Notes under the pieces: generated by a model
Databases searched by the model: none
Told to the model about the DNA's origin: nothing
Seen by the model: only the letters and a program-made list of their open reading frames with translations
Program-made: the position numbers and the translations under genes
Assembly (NCBI RefSeq): GCF_003324165.1
Contig: NW_025407857.1
Location: forward strand, 402,435-466,434
DNA from: Naegleria lovaniensis
Lineage: Eukaryota > Heterolobosea > Eutetramitea > Acrasida > Naegleriidae
DNA: 64,000 nucleotides
Direction: 5' to 3'
Part shown: positions 30,479-40,981 of the stretch, piece after piece
How the letters are laid out: each line of letters begins with the position of its first letter
How positions within the stretch are numbered: position 1 is the first letter of the stretch

Positions 30479-33400
30479 ATGTACTTTGAAAATTATTTGC
30501 TCAACGTTGCAGGTATATTTGTAGCGTTTCTACTCGTTCTCGTCACCATTGCTGTTCTTCATCACTACCACAAGAATCGATACATTTTATATTTTCAAAA
30601 ACGTCCGCACAAGAAGTGTGTGTTTGTAAGCGATGATGAACAAAAGAGATTACATCCAGGAGGTAAATTGCCTCATCGAATTGTTTTTCCCTTGCAAGAA
30701 TTGTTGGATGATCAGAAAAAGAATAGCAAATCATTGGCTGCCACTCGTCAAGCTGCACATTTTCTTCACAATACTCATGCGAACACTAAATTGGTAACAA
30801 AAACAGGTCTCTTAGGATGGCTTTGGAGAAACATGCCTTCCATTCCGTACTTGAGTGTATGGATTCAATGGTGTGAAGACCCCATCTTGTTCTTGGAAAA
30901 GGCCTCTGAGTTATATGGTCCTGTTTTCACAATTTCTTCCTATTTTAAGGAATGGACATTTATGGTTGGAGAAGGAACCAACAAGTTTTTCTTCGATGCT
31001 AAACAGTTGGATGAACAAGCTGCTCGAGATTATCTGTACAAACCCTTAATTATGAATGGTGCTGCTGTGGCATCGACTTCTTCAAACGCTTCGTTCAAAA
31101 TTGAAACTGTACCTCCCAAGACTTCTCATGCAACAACCTCTTCTTCTTCCTCATCAATGACAACAACTACTCCAACTCGAGAAGAGATTTGGAATCAAGA
31201 TTGGCTCTACAAATCAAAAACATTCATGAAAGAAGGTTTCACCAATAAGAATGCTCTTGTGAAATATTTGGAAAACATTAAGAGAGAAGTGAGAAGTTTG
31301 CTCTTCCATCAACAACACATTAATTTGAAATTTGTCGATCGTAATGAGAAAACTGCCATTGCCGAGATGGAATTACCAACACCAAAGATTTTACACAAGC
31401 ATTCGGATTCGTTCTTTCCTGATTCCTCCAGTTCGTCCTCGTCCTCGTCGGGAGCAGGCAGTAATCAAGGAAGTCAACAACCTTTAGAAGTTGTGGTTGT
31501 GAATGATTTATTTTCACAAATGTCCAAATTTGTGGTGAGAAGTTTGATGAGAAGTGTGTTGGGTTCTTCCTTTGTCAAGAGACATGGAGATGAAGTGACC
31601 GACAACATTGTCTTTCTCGAAACTCAAATTCATAATCCATTTGTCACTCTGTATTACAATCATTTGAGATCGAACTTGTTGGAATATGTTTGGATGCCCA
31701 GTGTTATTGAACAAATCGAAACCAAGAAGAAGAGAGTTCATTATTTGATCAGTAGTGAAATTGAAAGACGTGTGAAAATGATGGAATTTGAAAATCTTGA
31801 AGAAGTGCCCTATACTCAGCAACAACAACACGCTTTTTCACATCAATCTCTACCAGCTTCTCAACCTTCTCTGCAACGAAACGTTTCATCGAAAGAAGAC
31901 ACCACCAATCTTCATTACTGTTACATTGATTTCATTCTTGAAAGAAATGGAAGTGATAAATATGGTGGTCTTCATGCAACCACATCGATCTATGCCAATC
32001 ATATCATGTGCTTGTTAGTGGAATCCATGAGCAGTGTGGCAGCATTAGGATGGACCATTGCTCATGTCGCCAGCGATTCCACACTTCAAGATCGATTACG
32101 AATGGAAGTTAACCTATTTAAGGAAAAACTCGAAAAGGAATCGAGTCAGTTCATTCGATCCATGTGGAGTGAAGCCACAAGCTCAGTCAGGCCTCTATTG
32201 CCACACTTTTCACCCACTACAATTTCCATGGCCACTCCACAACATTTAGAAGCTTTCACACAACCAGCCACTAATTTATCCACTGAAGAATTTGACACCA
32301 TATCAGGTCAGGACAACAACTCGTTAGAAAATTCAGAAGGTGTGAGTACCATCACAGATACAAGTCTTACCAATAGTGCTGGAGGAGGTGGAGGTTTACG
32401 AGAAGAAGATGTCGAAGAACTTCGAAAACAAAGCATGTTAGAAGATGGAGGATTATCTTCAACAGCCGACGACACTCAATCGCATCACACTTCGACGGAT
32501 ACCAATCCACCCGATAGTATTCCTTCCTTGTCCATTCCATCGTCACCAGGGCCTCTCTCAATGAGAGCTACCAGCTCGACGGAAGAAATGTTTCGAGTAC
32601 AACAGCAACAACCCACACAACGTTTTACAAGAGCTGTTCCCTTATTGGGAAATCCTCCATTTACGACCTCACCGGTTGATCATACTCCTACAGGAGATGG
32701 TGGAGGAGAAGATCAATCCTCGTTGAAAGAACCTTCTGTGAATACCGATTCTGGTGGTCCTTCGAATGTGAATAATACCATTGTCACAACTCCTACGGCA
32801 CCAAAACCAAGTGGATTGGCAAAAAGAAGACCATCCTTTACCTTATTGTCAGGAGGTGCTCTTTCAACAAGCTCACCTACGAAACCGACAGAAACAACAA
32901 CCTCAATATTGCCACCTTCTCCAATTCATACCAATACGTTTGCTTCGAGTAGTGAACGGAATCCAGTCTTGGGACGAGGAGGTACTTCTTCGAATGTCAG
33001 CACTAGTAATACTAGTGGAAGTGAACTTTCTAGTCACATGAGTAGTAATTATAATATGCGACTTGTGGAATCGATTTTACAATCGAATGCATGTGAAGAT
33101 CCTTTGAAATTACTGGATTCGTGTTTGAAAGAAGCGGCTCGAATCTATTCGTTGAAATTATTTACGAAACAAACTCTAGAAGGAATGAATTTTCATAATT
33201 TGACCATTCCAGCCAATCATTTGGTGTGTGTTTCACCCTTCTTTGTGCATCGAGATGAAGAGGTTTATCCCTATGATGCAAATACCTATCGACCAGATCG
33301 TTTCAATTTGGGAGAGGTTGGAAATTTACGTCAGTTAGCGGAGGAAGATCATGCCTTTATTGGATTGAAAGGATTTGCTGGTTCGAATTTCACCATGCTT

Positions 33401-33541
33401 TCGAGTAAGCTCTTTTTGATGGAATTATTGTCAAATTATCAAGTAGAAACACCTCAGTTGTTTGCATCAGATTTCAAAGGATTTGGATCGGTGGCAATGC
33501 CCACTCAACCAATAGCTTTGATTTTAAACCCACTGTCTTGA
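30479..33541 (+). CDS. Membrane-anchored cytochrome P450-fold protein lacking the haem cysteine
   Basis: A single exon of 1020 residues from MYFENYLLNV. An N-terminal membrane anchor (VAGIFVAFLLVLVTIAVL) is followed by a CYP51-like N-terminal half: WCEDPILFLEKASELYGPVF and KEWTFMVGEGTNKFFF. The K-helix ExxR is present as LKEAARIY (Glu885, Arg888), as is a YRPDRFNLGE box. The haem-binding loop reads FIGLKGFAGSNF (960-971), where P450s have FxxGxxxCxG, so the axial cysteine is gone. The I-helix region (510-525, LLVESMSSVAALGW) lacks the usual AGxxT. Between I and K helices sits an insert of about 300 Ser/Thr/Pro/Gly-rich residues. It therefore looks like a non-catalytic P450 homologue, probably in the endoplasmic reticulum membrane. 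Confidence 0.8.
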   Translation: MYFENYLLNVAGIFVAFLLVLVTIAVLHHYHKNRYILYFQKRPHKKCVFVSDDEQKRLHPGGKLPHRIVFPLQELLDDQKKNSKSLAATRQAAHFLHNTHANTKLVTKTGLLGWLWRNMPSIPYLSVWIQWCEDPILFLEKASELYGPVFTISSYFKEWTFMVGEGTNKFFFDAKQLDEQAARDYLYKPLIMNGAAVASTSSNASFKIETVPPKTSHATTSSSSSSMTTTTPTREEIWNQDWLYKSKTFMKEGFTNKNALVKYLENIKREVRSLLFHQQHINLKFVDRNEKTAIAEMELPTPKILHKHSDSFFPDSSSSSSSSSGAGSNQGSQQPLEVVVVNDLFSQMSKFVVRSLMRSVLGSSFVKRHGDEVTDNIVFLETQIHNPFVTLYYNHLRSNLLEYVWMPSVIEQIETKKKRVHYLISSEIERRVKMMEFENLEEVPYTQQQQHAFSHQSLPASQPSLQRNVSSKEDTTNLHYCYIDFILERNGSDKYGGLHATTSIYANHIMCLLVESMSSVAALGWTIAHVASDSTLQDRLRMEVNLFKEKLEKESSQFIRSMWSEATSSVRPLLPHFSPTTISMATPQHLEAFTQPATNLSTEEFDTISGQDNNSLENSEGVSTITDTSLTNSAGGGGGLREEDVEELRKQSMLEDGGLSSTADDTQSHHTSTDTNPPDSIPSLSIPSSPGPLSMRATSSTEEMFRVQQQQPTQRFTRAVPLLGNPPFTTSPVDHTPTGDGGGEDQSSLKEPSVNTDSGGPSNVNNTIVTTPTAPKPSGLAKRRPSFTLLSGGALSTSSPTKPTETTTSILPPSPIHTNTFASSSERNPVLGRGGTSSNVSTSNTSGSELSSHMSSNYNMRLVESILQSNACEDPLKLLDSCLKEAARIYSLKLFTKQTLEGMNFHNLTIPANHLVCVSPFFVHRDEEVYPYDANTYRPDRFNLGEVGNLRQLAEEDHAFIGLKGFAGSNFTMLSSKLFLMELLSNYQVETPQLFASDFKGFGSVAMPTQPIALILNPLS

Positions 33542-33645
33542 ATGTTTGGTTTAAATATTATTAAAGATTGCAATTCATAAAAAGGTTGTAAAGTTTTCAT
33601 TTGAAACAGTTTTCCTCATTGAAGAAGATATTCAAATAAGAATTT

Positions 33646-33680
33646 GATTGTCAATTCAGTTGTCAACTGAAAATTCAATC
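33646..33680. repeat. Imperfect inverted repeat between convergent genes
   Basis: GATTGTCAATTCAGTT and AACTGAAAATTCAATC form an imperfect hairpin (about 13 of 16 pairs) with a three-base loop. It lies between the P450-like stop codon and the convergent NHL gene, where 3' ends meet. It may be a 3' processing or pausing feature, or chance. Confidence 0.35.
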
Positions 33681-33690
33681 ATTACTCAAT

Positions 33691-34806
33691 TTACTTGAAA
33701 ATATGAATACTGCAGTGATCAGTGTCACAAACAAATAGCTCTCCTGTTAGCTCATTAATACACATTCCTTCAGGATAACTCAATAGATCCTTGCCGTACG
33801 TTCTTCGTTTTTGTCCATCTGGAGAAAAAATTCGAAGTTCAAGGCCATAGCACGAACTCACAATTATATTCCTTGTTGCTCTATCAATCACTAAATGATA
33901 AGGATAGGGTGTTTCATTTTCTCTTTCAACACTTTCTTCGACTAAAATTTTAACAAATTTCCAAGTGTTATCAATTTTTCTACAAAGAATCAATCGATCA
34001 AAGGGATAACCCTCTCCCAATACTACTTCATTGTGTGAAAGAGCATCAATTCCTGTCGCACGTAAAATTGTGTCTGGCAATGTCATGGTTTGCAATAATT
34101 CTCCATTCAGCAAGCTTAATACATAGACACGATTGTTATCACCAGTCACTAAAACCTCTTGTCCTACAATTGTCATTCCTACCAAAGCTGAACATTTCGT
34201 GGATGTCCATAAAGGTGTAACAGATTCAAATGATTCCGTCAAGAGTTGATTCAAATCATACTTCATTACACAAGATTTCCTAAAGCACAACAAGGCATCT
34301 TGATGAAGACCATTATAATTTCTGTCCAATTCAATTGCATTTGTTTGAATAGGAAGAATCTTTTTCAATGATTTACAATTTTCCAAATCGACAATGATCG
34401 TATTTTGATTGTTATAATCACTCACAATGATACATTGATGATGGTGTGAAATTTTAATCCCCACTGGAGCATCCATTGTGTATTCCTTTTCAGAGTCTTT
34501 GACATCAGCAATACCATCAAACATCCTTGATTGATCATTACATTTGAAAATATTTAGTTCAGAGCGAACGGAAAATTTCTTGATCGTGTTCACGAGTTTG
34601 AAAGTTGTGATGGAGAAGGGCAGGATGGGTGTTTTACCACGTCTCATCTTGTCTCGGAATTTTGAAAATAATTCCAAATGAGTGAAAGGTTGAATTTCTA
34701 TCGGAGGTGAGGTTGATGATGCTATGGAAGAATTTGAGAAAAAATCCAACAATTCCAATCGAGTGAGTGAGTTCCATTCCGAATTCTCAAAAGTGTTTTG
34801 TTTCAT
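33691..34806 (-). CDS. NHL-repeat beta-propeller protein (371 aa), paralogue 1
   Basis: A single exon; the ATG follows eight A residues. The C-terminus shows an NHL-type blade, YPEGMCINELTGELFVCDTD followed by HCSIHIFK. Earlier strands repeat every 45 or so residues (APVGIKISHHHQCIIVSDYN, GIDALSHNEVVLGEG, PYHLVIDRATRNIIVSSC). It is 371 residues with no signal peptide or RING domain. NHL propellers bind protein or RNA. The adjacent gene at 35001-36023 is a paralogue with the same strand order and a shared ERNYDG/DRNYNG...DALL block, so the pair arose by tandem duplication. Confidence 0.75.
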   Translation of the reverse strand: MKQNTFENSEWNSLTRLELLDFFSNSSIASSTSPPIEIQPFTHLELFSKFRDKMRRGKTPILPFSITTFKLVNTIKKFSVRSELNIFKCNDQSRMFDGIADVKDSEKEYTMDAPVGIKISHHHQCIIVSDYNNQNTIIVDLENCKSLKKILPIQTNAIELDRNYNGLHQDALLCFRKSCVMKYDLNQLLTESFESVTPLWTSTKCSALVGMTIVGQEVLVTGDNNRVYVLSLLNGELLQTMTLPDTILRATGIDALSHNEVVLGEGYPFDRLILCRKIDNTWKFVKILVEESVERENETPYPYHLVIDRATRNIIVSSCYGLELRIFSPDGQKRRTYGKDLLSYPEGMCINELTGELFVCDTDHCSIHIFK

Positions 34807-35000
34807 TTTTTTTTGTGTCTAAACAATTACAATTTCTGACTGGTGAAAAAAAGGTTCAGGTGACAGTTGAACTAGTTCAATATCTGCATTCTTATCTCAA
34901 ATCAATTACCTCCAATTTCATGAAACACAATACGATCAGATATCATCACGGCGATCCAAAATATTTTGGTCCATGATTGTATAAATCATCACCAACTAGT

Positions 35001-36023
35001 CTACTTGAATATTTGTATTCTATCGTTATTAACATCTACAATGTAGAGTAAACCTGTTTGTTCATCAAGGCATATTCCTGTTGGGTTTTTAAACTCATTT
35101 GGACCTGTTCCAAAGGAACCGAAACGTTTCACAAACACTCCATCTTCAGTGAAAACTCCAACTCCATGTGAAGAGCGATCACAAACAATAATGTGATGTG
35201 ATGCATGGTCAATTGTCAATCCATATACTTTTTTCACAGAGCCTTTTCCAAATAAGCATTGAAATGTCCATTGATTAACCTGTTGAGAATGGCGTTTGAT
35301 TTTTTGCATGCATTCTGAAGCCTGAGCAATGAACAATTCTGTTTGTGTATCATTGACAGCAATTCCACAAAATCCACTAGGTTTCAGATAGAGTTGGTCT
35401 ATTTTATACAACAACTCTCCAGTGGATGCCATTAACACAGCAATATAAGGTTCAGGATCTATTGCTACAAAAATAACATTCTTTGACACGTGATCAACAT
35501 GGCTTGAACATGCAATGCCACAAGCAGAATCATTATATTCTTCTCTAATCCAAATCTTGTCATTGGCATTTTGGCATTTCATTATTTTCGTTAAATCATG
35601 TTTAAAAATACCATACACGCTTGTATACACCAAGGCATCATTTGAAACTCCATCATAATTTCTTTCAATATCAAAATAGGAAAAGTATGTGGCAGCCGAT
35701 GAAAATGAAAATAATTTCTGATGAGTGGTCAAATCAAAGCAATGAAAATATGGAGCTTCTAATGCAATGATACAATGGCAAGAGTATGAAATCCGAACAT
35801 CAACCACACCCGATACTTGAATAGAAGCTACATGATCAAAATTCAATGAGAATGGAACCTTCTTTTTAATGTTATTTCTTTTCATCTTGATGAAAAACTT
35901 TGAAAAGATATCACTCCAATCATGATTGAAAAGCTCACTCCGATGGATTGGATTGGTTCCGATCGCTTCATGCCCAAGTTCATGAAGAACAAGTCTCACG
36001 GGTTCTTCATCATCGTTGTTCAT
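35001..36023 (-). CDS. NHL-repeat beta-propeller protein (340 aa), paralogue 2
   Basis: A single exon; the ATG follows six A residues. The last blade is a textbook NHL repeat: FGTGPNEFKNPTGICLDEQ then TGLLYIVDVNNDRIQIFK. Another blade reads KKVYGLTIDHASHHIIVCDR. The centre shares FDIERNYDGVSNDALVY with the IELDRNYNG...DALLCF of the neighbouring paralogue. It has no transmembrane segment. The role is unknown. Such propellers are greatly expanded in Naegleria-like genomes, which is general knowledge rather than something seen here. Confidence 0.75.
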   Translation of the reverse strand: MNNDDEEPVRLVLHELGHEAIGTNPIHRSELFNHDWSDIFSKFFIKMKRNNIKKKVPFSLNFDHVASIQVSGVVDVRISYSCHCIIALEAPYFHCFDLTTHQKLFSFSSAATYFSYFDIERNYDGVSNDALVYTSVYGIFKHDLTKIMKCQNANDKIWIREEYNDSACGIACSSHVDHVSKNVIFVAIDPEPYIAVLMASTGELLYKIDQLYLKPSGFCGIAVNDTQTELFIAQASECMQKIKRHSQQVNQWTFQCLFGKGSVKKVYGLTIDHASHHIIVCDRSSHGVGVFTEDGVFVKRFGSFGTGPNEFKNPTGICLDEQTGLLYIVDVNNDRIQIFK

Positions 36024-36209
36024 TTTTTTGTGGTTGAAAGTTCATTGCTATTTGAAGAATGGAGCCACTGAATCGTTAATGAAGCTCCCTTAATACAATG
36101 TAAATGAAGAGACTCTAAAAGATCTAGACCACAGCTTGGTTTTCAAATGCCTTAAACTTTCTCTTTGAGATTTGTTTTTGTATTTTGGAAGAAGTAATTA
36201 TTGTAAAAA

Positions 36210-36882
36210 ATGTCCAATTTGAGAAAGATAGCAAAGAATATGGGTCTTTCGGAAGAAGAGTGGAGAAGAGCCTCACGAATACAACAACAACGACATGGCT
36301 CGGATAAGATCATGCATGAGAATCATGAGTCCATGGTCCTTAATTCCGAGGTGTCAGTATCATTAGGCTCAGAACAATTCGTATCATCGGAAGCAAAAGA
36401 TCAATATATGAGATTTCTCGATTATTCTCCTGAAACGAAACGAGTTTTGGAAACTTTTGAATTAGATACCAACATGAGTACCAATCCACATGTCAAACAA
36501 TATTTTAAAACCGATAAAGAAGGGAATTGTAAATTGAGTATACAACCACAATTTTTGCAAAGGGTGGAGTAAGTGTTGATTTGTTGGAAATACATTTAGA
36601 CAATATCATTTGATATAATCATCCATAAAACAAATCCTTTGATTCAATGATTTTCAAAATAGACAAGTGGATGAAATTGAGGGAGTTTTAATTTCATTTC
36701 ATCCAGGGTTTTTCTGTATTGACATTGTTTGTTCGTCTTTGAATGTTGGAGTTGTGGATAGAGCTTTTGAAAAAGACATTCAAACTGGTTGGATTCGAGT
36801 CGTTGTCAATGACGAATTTGGAAAGGACGTTCCTTCAAACTCCTCTGAAGATGAAGAAGAAATGAGTGGAGAAGGACTTTGA
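36210..36882 (+). CDS. Unknown spliced gene, 192 aa
   Basis: Exons 36210-36568 and 36663-36882 join in frame (gtaagt donor, aatag acceptor), 579 bases. The protein begins MSNLRKIAKNMGLSEEEWRR, a helical basic start, and has YSPETKRVLETFELDTN and KTDKEGNCKLSIQPQFL in exon 1. Exon 2 gives EQVDEIEGVLISFHPGFFCI and GWIRVVVNDEFG before an acidic end (SSEDEEEMSGEGL). I recognise no family. The ATG follows five A residues. Confidence 0.7.
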
Positions 36883-37114
36883 AAAAACACACACTTGATA
36901 AGTAAATTACTAACCTTACCATCATTACTTGACTATTTTCCAATCTCTCCAACTGTAACAACTTTGAGATGAATGAAATGAACTTGTGCGTTCTTCAGAG
37001 TTCATTACCAAGAGGTAAAATCTCTCTACAGTTTTTCACCTTTAAAAAAAAGTTCTTAAATCCGTTCTTTGAAATTAATTTCAATATCTCTAAGTACCAT
37101 CAATCTATCTAGAA

Positions 37115-38413
37115 ATGTCGTTACCTTCTTGCCCAGTTCCTCCTCCAATATTGATTGCTGAAGATAATATTCAGAGAAAGCATCAATCCAAGAATTGTAC
37201 CGAAGTAGTGTTTGAAGGAGAAGGTGGAGGTTGTATTCAAGGCTCTGCCGATCTTCCGAGGAATGGTACCGATTCATTCCATGATCTTTCATCGGAATGG
37301 ATCAAGTCTATTCTATGCGATATTAATGGAGATTATTTCAAAAGTATTGATGCTGAGGATCATCCCAATCATTCCTTATTATTGGATGATGCCAATGCTT
37401 ATCAAGCATTCAGAGATGAGATCCGATTCAAACCTACGGCTGATCATCATACCAATCAGCTGCCACAAATATACCCCGAAGGAGGTATTGTATTGAAGGG
37501 TGGTTATGGTTCTGATCCCAATTTGATCCTTAGTTGTAATCCTAGTTTGTTCAATTTAGGATGTTTCTCGTTATTGCTAAGAGTTTTTGTTACTAAAGAA
37601 TCGAGATCAATTGCAACCATGGGACAGTCGTATCGTTGGTTTGGCTTAACTCCAACTCATGTGACTCTGAATAATCAGGATCAAAAGTTTGAAATTTATG
37701 GAGTTAAATTAAACCAGTGGAATGAAATCTTTGTCTCCTTCAATAATCCACAGCCAGAGTACGAGAATGAGGAATTGAAGAACTCCAACACGGCAAAAGA
37801 AATTCTGTTGATTGTCAATGGAAGAGAAATGTCCATCCCATTGTCGTGTGACATGTCCATAGCGACAGCAAATGAGAGAGTGAGAGCTTTTGACAAGGAA
37901 TTGTCATTTGTCAATTATTCAAACGGCGCTAGCTTGATTGGGCTTGTCTCGAGTGTAGTTCTACTCAACAAATCATGTCAACATTTGGAGGAACTTAAAT
38001 CAGTGGGTAAGAAGTTGCTTGAGAAACACAAGAAGCCATCCAAGACTTTCTCAGAAGCTTTAGACTCGGTCTCAAAGGTGAAGGTTGTGCATCCAGATCA
38101 CGTTGAATCCGTTGCTCAATTCGATGCTGCCATCACAGAGAATCGTCTTGTGGTGGTCGATTTCTTTGCGACATGGTGCTGCCCTTGCAAGGGAATTGCT
38201 CCTTTCTTTGCAAGTCTTGCAGGGAAATATCAAAATGCGAAGTTCCTTAAAGTAGATGTCGATCAAGTTCCGGATCTTTCCAGTAGATTCGAAGTCAACT
38301 GTATGCCAACCTTCTTATTCTTGCGGGATGGAGAATCAGCTGTGACACGTTTAGAAGGAGCCAATGAAAAGGAGCTGGAAAACAAAGTGATCGAACTCGT
38401 TTCCAAAATTTAG
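37115..38413 (+). CDS. Thioredoxin-domain protein with N-terminal lectin-like domain
   Basis: A single exon of 432 residues. The last 105 residues are a thioredoxin fold: LVVVDFFATWCCPCKGIAPF (active site at 354-358), AKFLKVDVDQVPDLSSRFEV and NCMPTFLFLRDGES (cis-proline loop with Met-Pro-Thr). The active site is WCCPC instead of WCGPC. The N-terminal 300 residues are beta-rich (GGIVLKGGYGSDPNLIL, FSLLLRVFVTKESRSIATMG, LNQWNEIFVSF, EILLIVNGREMSIPL) with the order of a concanavalin/LamG-like sandwich. A cytosolic redox or adaptor role is likely. No signal peptide is present. Confidence 0.8.
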   Translation: MSLPSCPVPPPILIAEDNIQRKHQSKNCTEVVFEGEGGGCIQGSADLPRNGTDSFHDLSSEWIKSILCDINGDYFKSIDAEDHPNHSLLLDDANAYQAFRDEIRFKPTADHHTNQLPQIYPEGGIVLKGGYGSDPNLILSCNPSLFNLGCFSLLLRVFVTKESRSIATMGQSYRWFGLTPTHVTLNNQDQKFEIYGVKLNQWNEIFVSFNNPQPEYENEELKNSNTAKEILLIVNGREMSIPLSCDMSIATANERVRAFDKELSFVNYSNGASLIGLVSSVVLLNKSCQHLEELKSVGKKLLEKHKKPSKTFSEALDSVSKVKVVHPDHVESVAQFDAAITENRLVVVDFFATWCCPCKGIAPFFASLAGKYQNAKFLKVDVDQVPDLSSRFEVNCMPTFLFLRDGESAVTRLEGANEKELENKVIELVSKI

Positions 38414-38680
38414 ATAATGAAGATCGCTCAATAAATGAAAAACAACGCTTCACCCTTCAGAGTCGTTAGGAAAGAGTCGATCGATCATGCTGCGTCTAAG
38501 ACAAGCATCAAAAATAATAAAAATCATTTAATGGAAAGAAAACACTACAGGAGGAGAGTCAGCTTCAATTAGCTCAGTATTATTCAGGAATTGTATTTGG
38601 AGGTAATGTTTTTAACATGCTCGTCCGTTGGTCTCATCAAAAGGTATTGTCAAGCCTAACAGTTCATTAAATGCCAAAAT

Positions 38681-40981
38681 TTATTCATGAATCTCTTCAG
38701 CTGTATCAACATTGCTTACAAGGACGTTAAACAGAGACGAATGAGAAGCATGTAAATATTTGCTTTGGTTGGTGTCAATCTTCTTCTTCAACATCTCTCG
38801 CTTCACTTGAGGCAATAAGAACGATCGTACCAAATCCTTAATGTGACCTTCCTCTGGTGTTACAACATTTCTTTCTCGTTGTGCTTGCTCTGACAAACGT
38901 TCGCGTAGGACATCTTGGTGAGCTTGTCTTTCTGCAAGTTTCACCGAGCATGAATTGAAAAGTTCTTGCAAGAACGTCGACACAGTATCATTGTGAATTT
39001 GAATGGTTTCCGCTTGAAGCTGTTCTCTTCTATGACGCTCTTCTTCCTCTGCTTGCCTTCTTTTAGATTCCTCTTGCTCCCGTTGACTTCGTTCCTTTTC
39101 TGCAAATTCTACCAATTGCTTCACTCGTTTCAACTCTTCTTGTCTTATGAGCTCTTTTGACAAGAAATCAAGTGCATTACTGATCAGCTTGCCTTGTAAA
39201 TTTTCCATGACAATTTCTCGAGTTTGGTCCATGTTTTGTCGTCTCTTTTGTTCCTTGAAAACTTGTGACTTGGCCTTTTCTCGTTCCTTTTGTTTAATTT
39301 CCTCCACAGCTTGAAGCTCTTTGATGAGCTCAATGCTACGCTCTTTGCCTTCGTAAAATTCTTCTTGGGCGGACCGACCTCTGAGTAATTTCTGAATAAA
39401 TACAACTGCATTTTCAATGTCATCAGCCACAACGTCTGTCTCCGCTTCTTCGAAGATTTCCAATGTTGGTGTCGGAGGCCTAACAATACGCGGTGTTGAT
39501 TTGTACATGTCTTTGACTTGTTTCACTCTATCTTGAACATCATTCACAGTCTTGGACTTTTCTAGATCATGAATGGCTAGTTGTAAATGTTCCTTCACCA
39601 CCTTCTCAACCCGATCCACATTTGAAATAGTTTTGGAAGGTTCAACAATGACAGATCCTGTCTTGTCCTTGATTGGAAGAGCCTTATCCATGTACTTGCT
39701 CTCTTTAATGAGGAATTTGTTCACTTGATTCATTTGAACCTCTTCCACACCAAGAGGATCAGTGAGAAGAGCAGGTCTAATCTCATAGGCAATTGTGTTA
39801 AGGGCTGAGACTTGACCGTCTCTTAATAATGGTGCATAGGTTTTGGAGGCAGGGAAAGCGTATTCAAACAAAATGTCTCGCCTCTCCAATTTGTTCTCTG
39901 GATTGTCATACTTTTTGATCGTTCTTCGAATGTGTTTACGCTTCTTCTTTTCAAGCTGTTTCAGCTTCTCTTCAGCGTCTTGTTTGATTTTCTGAATTCG
40001 TTTCTCGAGTTTGGATGCACTTTTCATTTCTCGTATTTGTTCGCGAACTTCGAGCTTTGCCCTCACGTGCTCAATTTGTCGATCTTGCATTTGAGCAATT
40101 TCTTCCTCTCTCTCCTTCCATTCAATCATTTCCAATTCTTTTAACATTTGCACTCGCCTCTTAAACTCGTCTTCCCCCACGTTGGGCCCAATATTCTTGA
40201 TCTGATCCTCTACTTGTTTTCTTCGTCGTGTTCTGTCTACAATTTTTATGTGATCTTCAGTAATTTGGCCTCCTTGTCTGCCGTCCTCAAAAAATAGAGA
40301 ATCCATTTTCATGTAATCGGGAAGATCTTTTTCGTGAATTGTTGCATGATCCTTCTCGATTCCACCATTCTCAGCCATTTTATTCTTGGAACGTGACTTT
40401 ACCTCTGGAAAATAAGGCATGGTTTGAGCCTCACTTTCTCTGTATATGGATTGAGTGCCGACCTCTCGAGTTTGTGGCATTCCACGAGTAAGGTCTTCAT
40501 CATTGTCCTCGTCACCAAAACTTCCATCGTTCAACATGGAATTTTCGTTTTTGAGTGGTTTTTCTGTAATGTAGACTGTATGTTTTTCATTCATGGGCAT
40601 GCTCAAAAATTCCTCCTCTCTCATGGGACCAATCACTGGCCTATGAAAGAATTTATAACGATCTGGGCCCGATATCGTACTCTCAATATGAGGTTCATTT
40701 CGTCCACTCTTTACAAATGATTTGGGAGGGAAATAATTCGGATTGTAGTTGTGGGAAGCTCCGAAACGAAATCCGTACGCTGGATGTAAACCATTATTGG
40801 GTCCAGTAAACATGTTATCATAATTAATCACTCGTTCCAATTTGAAAGGATTTGATGATTGTTGTTTGACGGCATCTCTGTACAATTCTCTCTGATCGGT
40901 TGGTGTAAAGGTGGATGTTTTTTTGGTTTGGAGAGTCTGGCTCGAGCCACCTCCTCCGTTCTGCTGCTTGAGCATTGTCAA
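38681..40981 (-). CDS. CFAP91: Cilia- and flagella-associated protein 91 (MAATS1)
   Basis: A single exon of 766 residues. The family landmarks appear in order: LERVINYDNMFTGPNNG and FRFGASHNYNPNYFPP near the N-terminus, then TREVGTQSIYRESEAQTMPY (the paired TQT motif) and QMLKELEMIEWKEREEEIAQ at the start of the long charged helix. The C-terminal half is coiled coil with ENAVVFIQKLLRGRSAQEEF, an IQ-like helix. CFAP91 is the core of the calmodulin- and spoke-associated complex at the base of radial spokes 2 and 3. It fits an organism that assembles motile flagella. Length is close to the human protein (767). Confidence 0.88.
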   Translation of the reverse strand: MTMLKQQNGGGGSSQTLQTKKTSTFTPTDQRELYRDAVKQQSSNPFKLERVINYDNMFTGPNNGLHPAYGFRFGASHNYNPNYFPPKSFVKSGRNEPHIESTISGPDRYKFFHRPVIGPMREEEFLSMPMNEKHTVYITEKPLKNENSMLNDGSFGDEDNDEDLTRGMPQTREVGTQSIYRESEAQTMPYFPEVKSRSKNKMAENGGIEKDHATIHEKDLPDYMKMDSLFFEDGRQGGQITEDHIKIVDRTRRRKQVEDQIKNIGPNVGEDEFKRRVQMLKELEMIEWKEREEEIAQMQDRQIEHVRAKLEVREQIREMKSASKLEKRIQKIKQDAEEKLKQLEKKKRKHIRRTIKKYDNPENKLERRDILFEYAFPASKTYAPLLRDGQVSALNTIAYEIRPALLTDPLGVEEVQMNQVNKFLIKESKYMDKALPIKDKTGSVIVEPSKTISNVDRVEKVVKEHLQLAIHDLEKSKTVNDVQDRVKQVKDMYKSTPRIVRPPTPTLEIFEEAETDVVADDIENAVVFIQKLLRGRSAQEEFYEGKERSIELIKELQAVEEIKQKEREKAKSQVFKEQKRRQNMDQTREIVMENLQGKLISNALDFLSKELIRQEELKRVKQLVEFAEKERSQREQEESKRRQAEEEERHRREQLQAETIQIHNDTVSTFLQELFNSCSVKLAERQAHQDVLRERLSEQAQRERNVVTPEEGHIKDLVRSFLLPQVKREMLKKKIDTNQSKYLHASHSSLFNVLVSNVDTAEEIHE

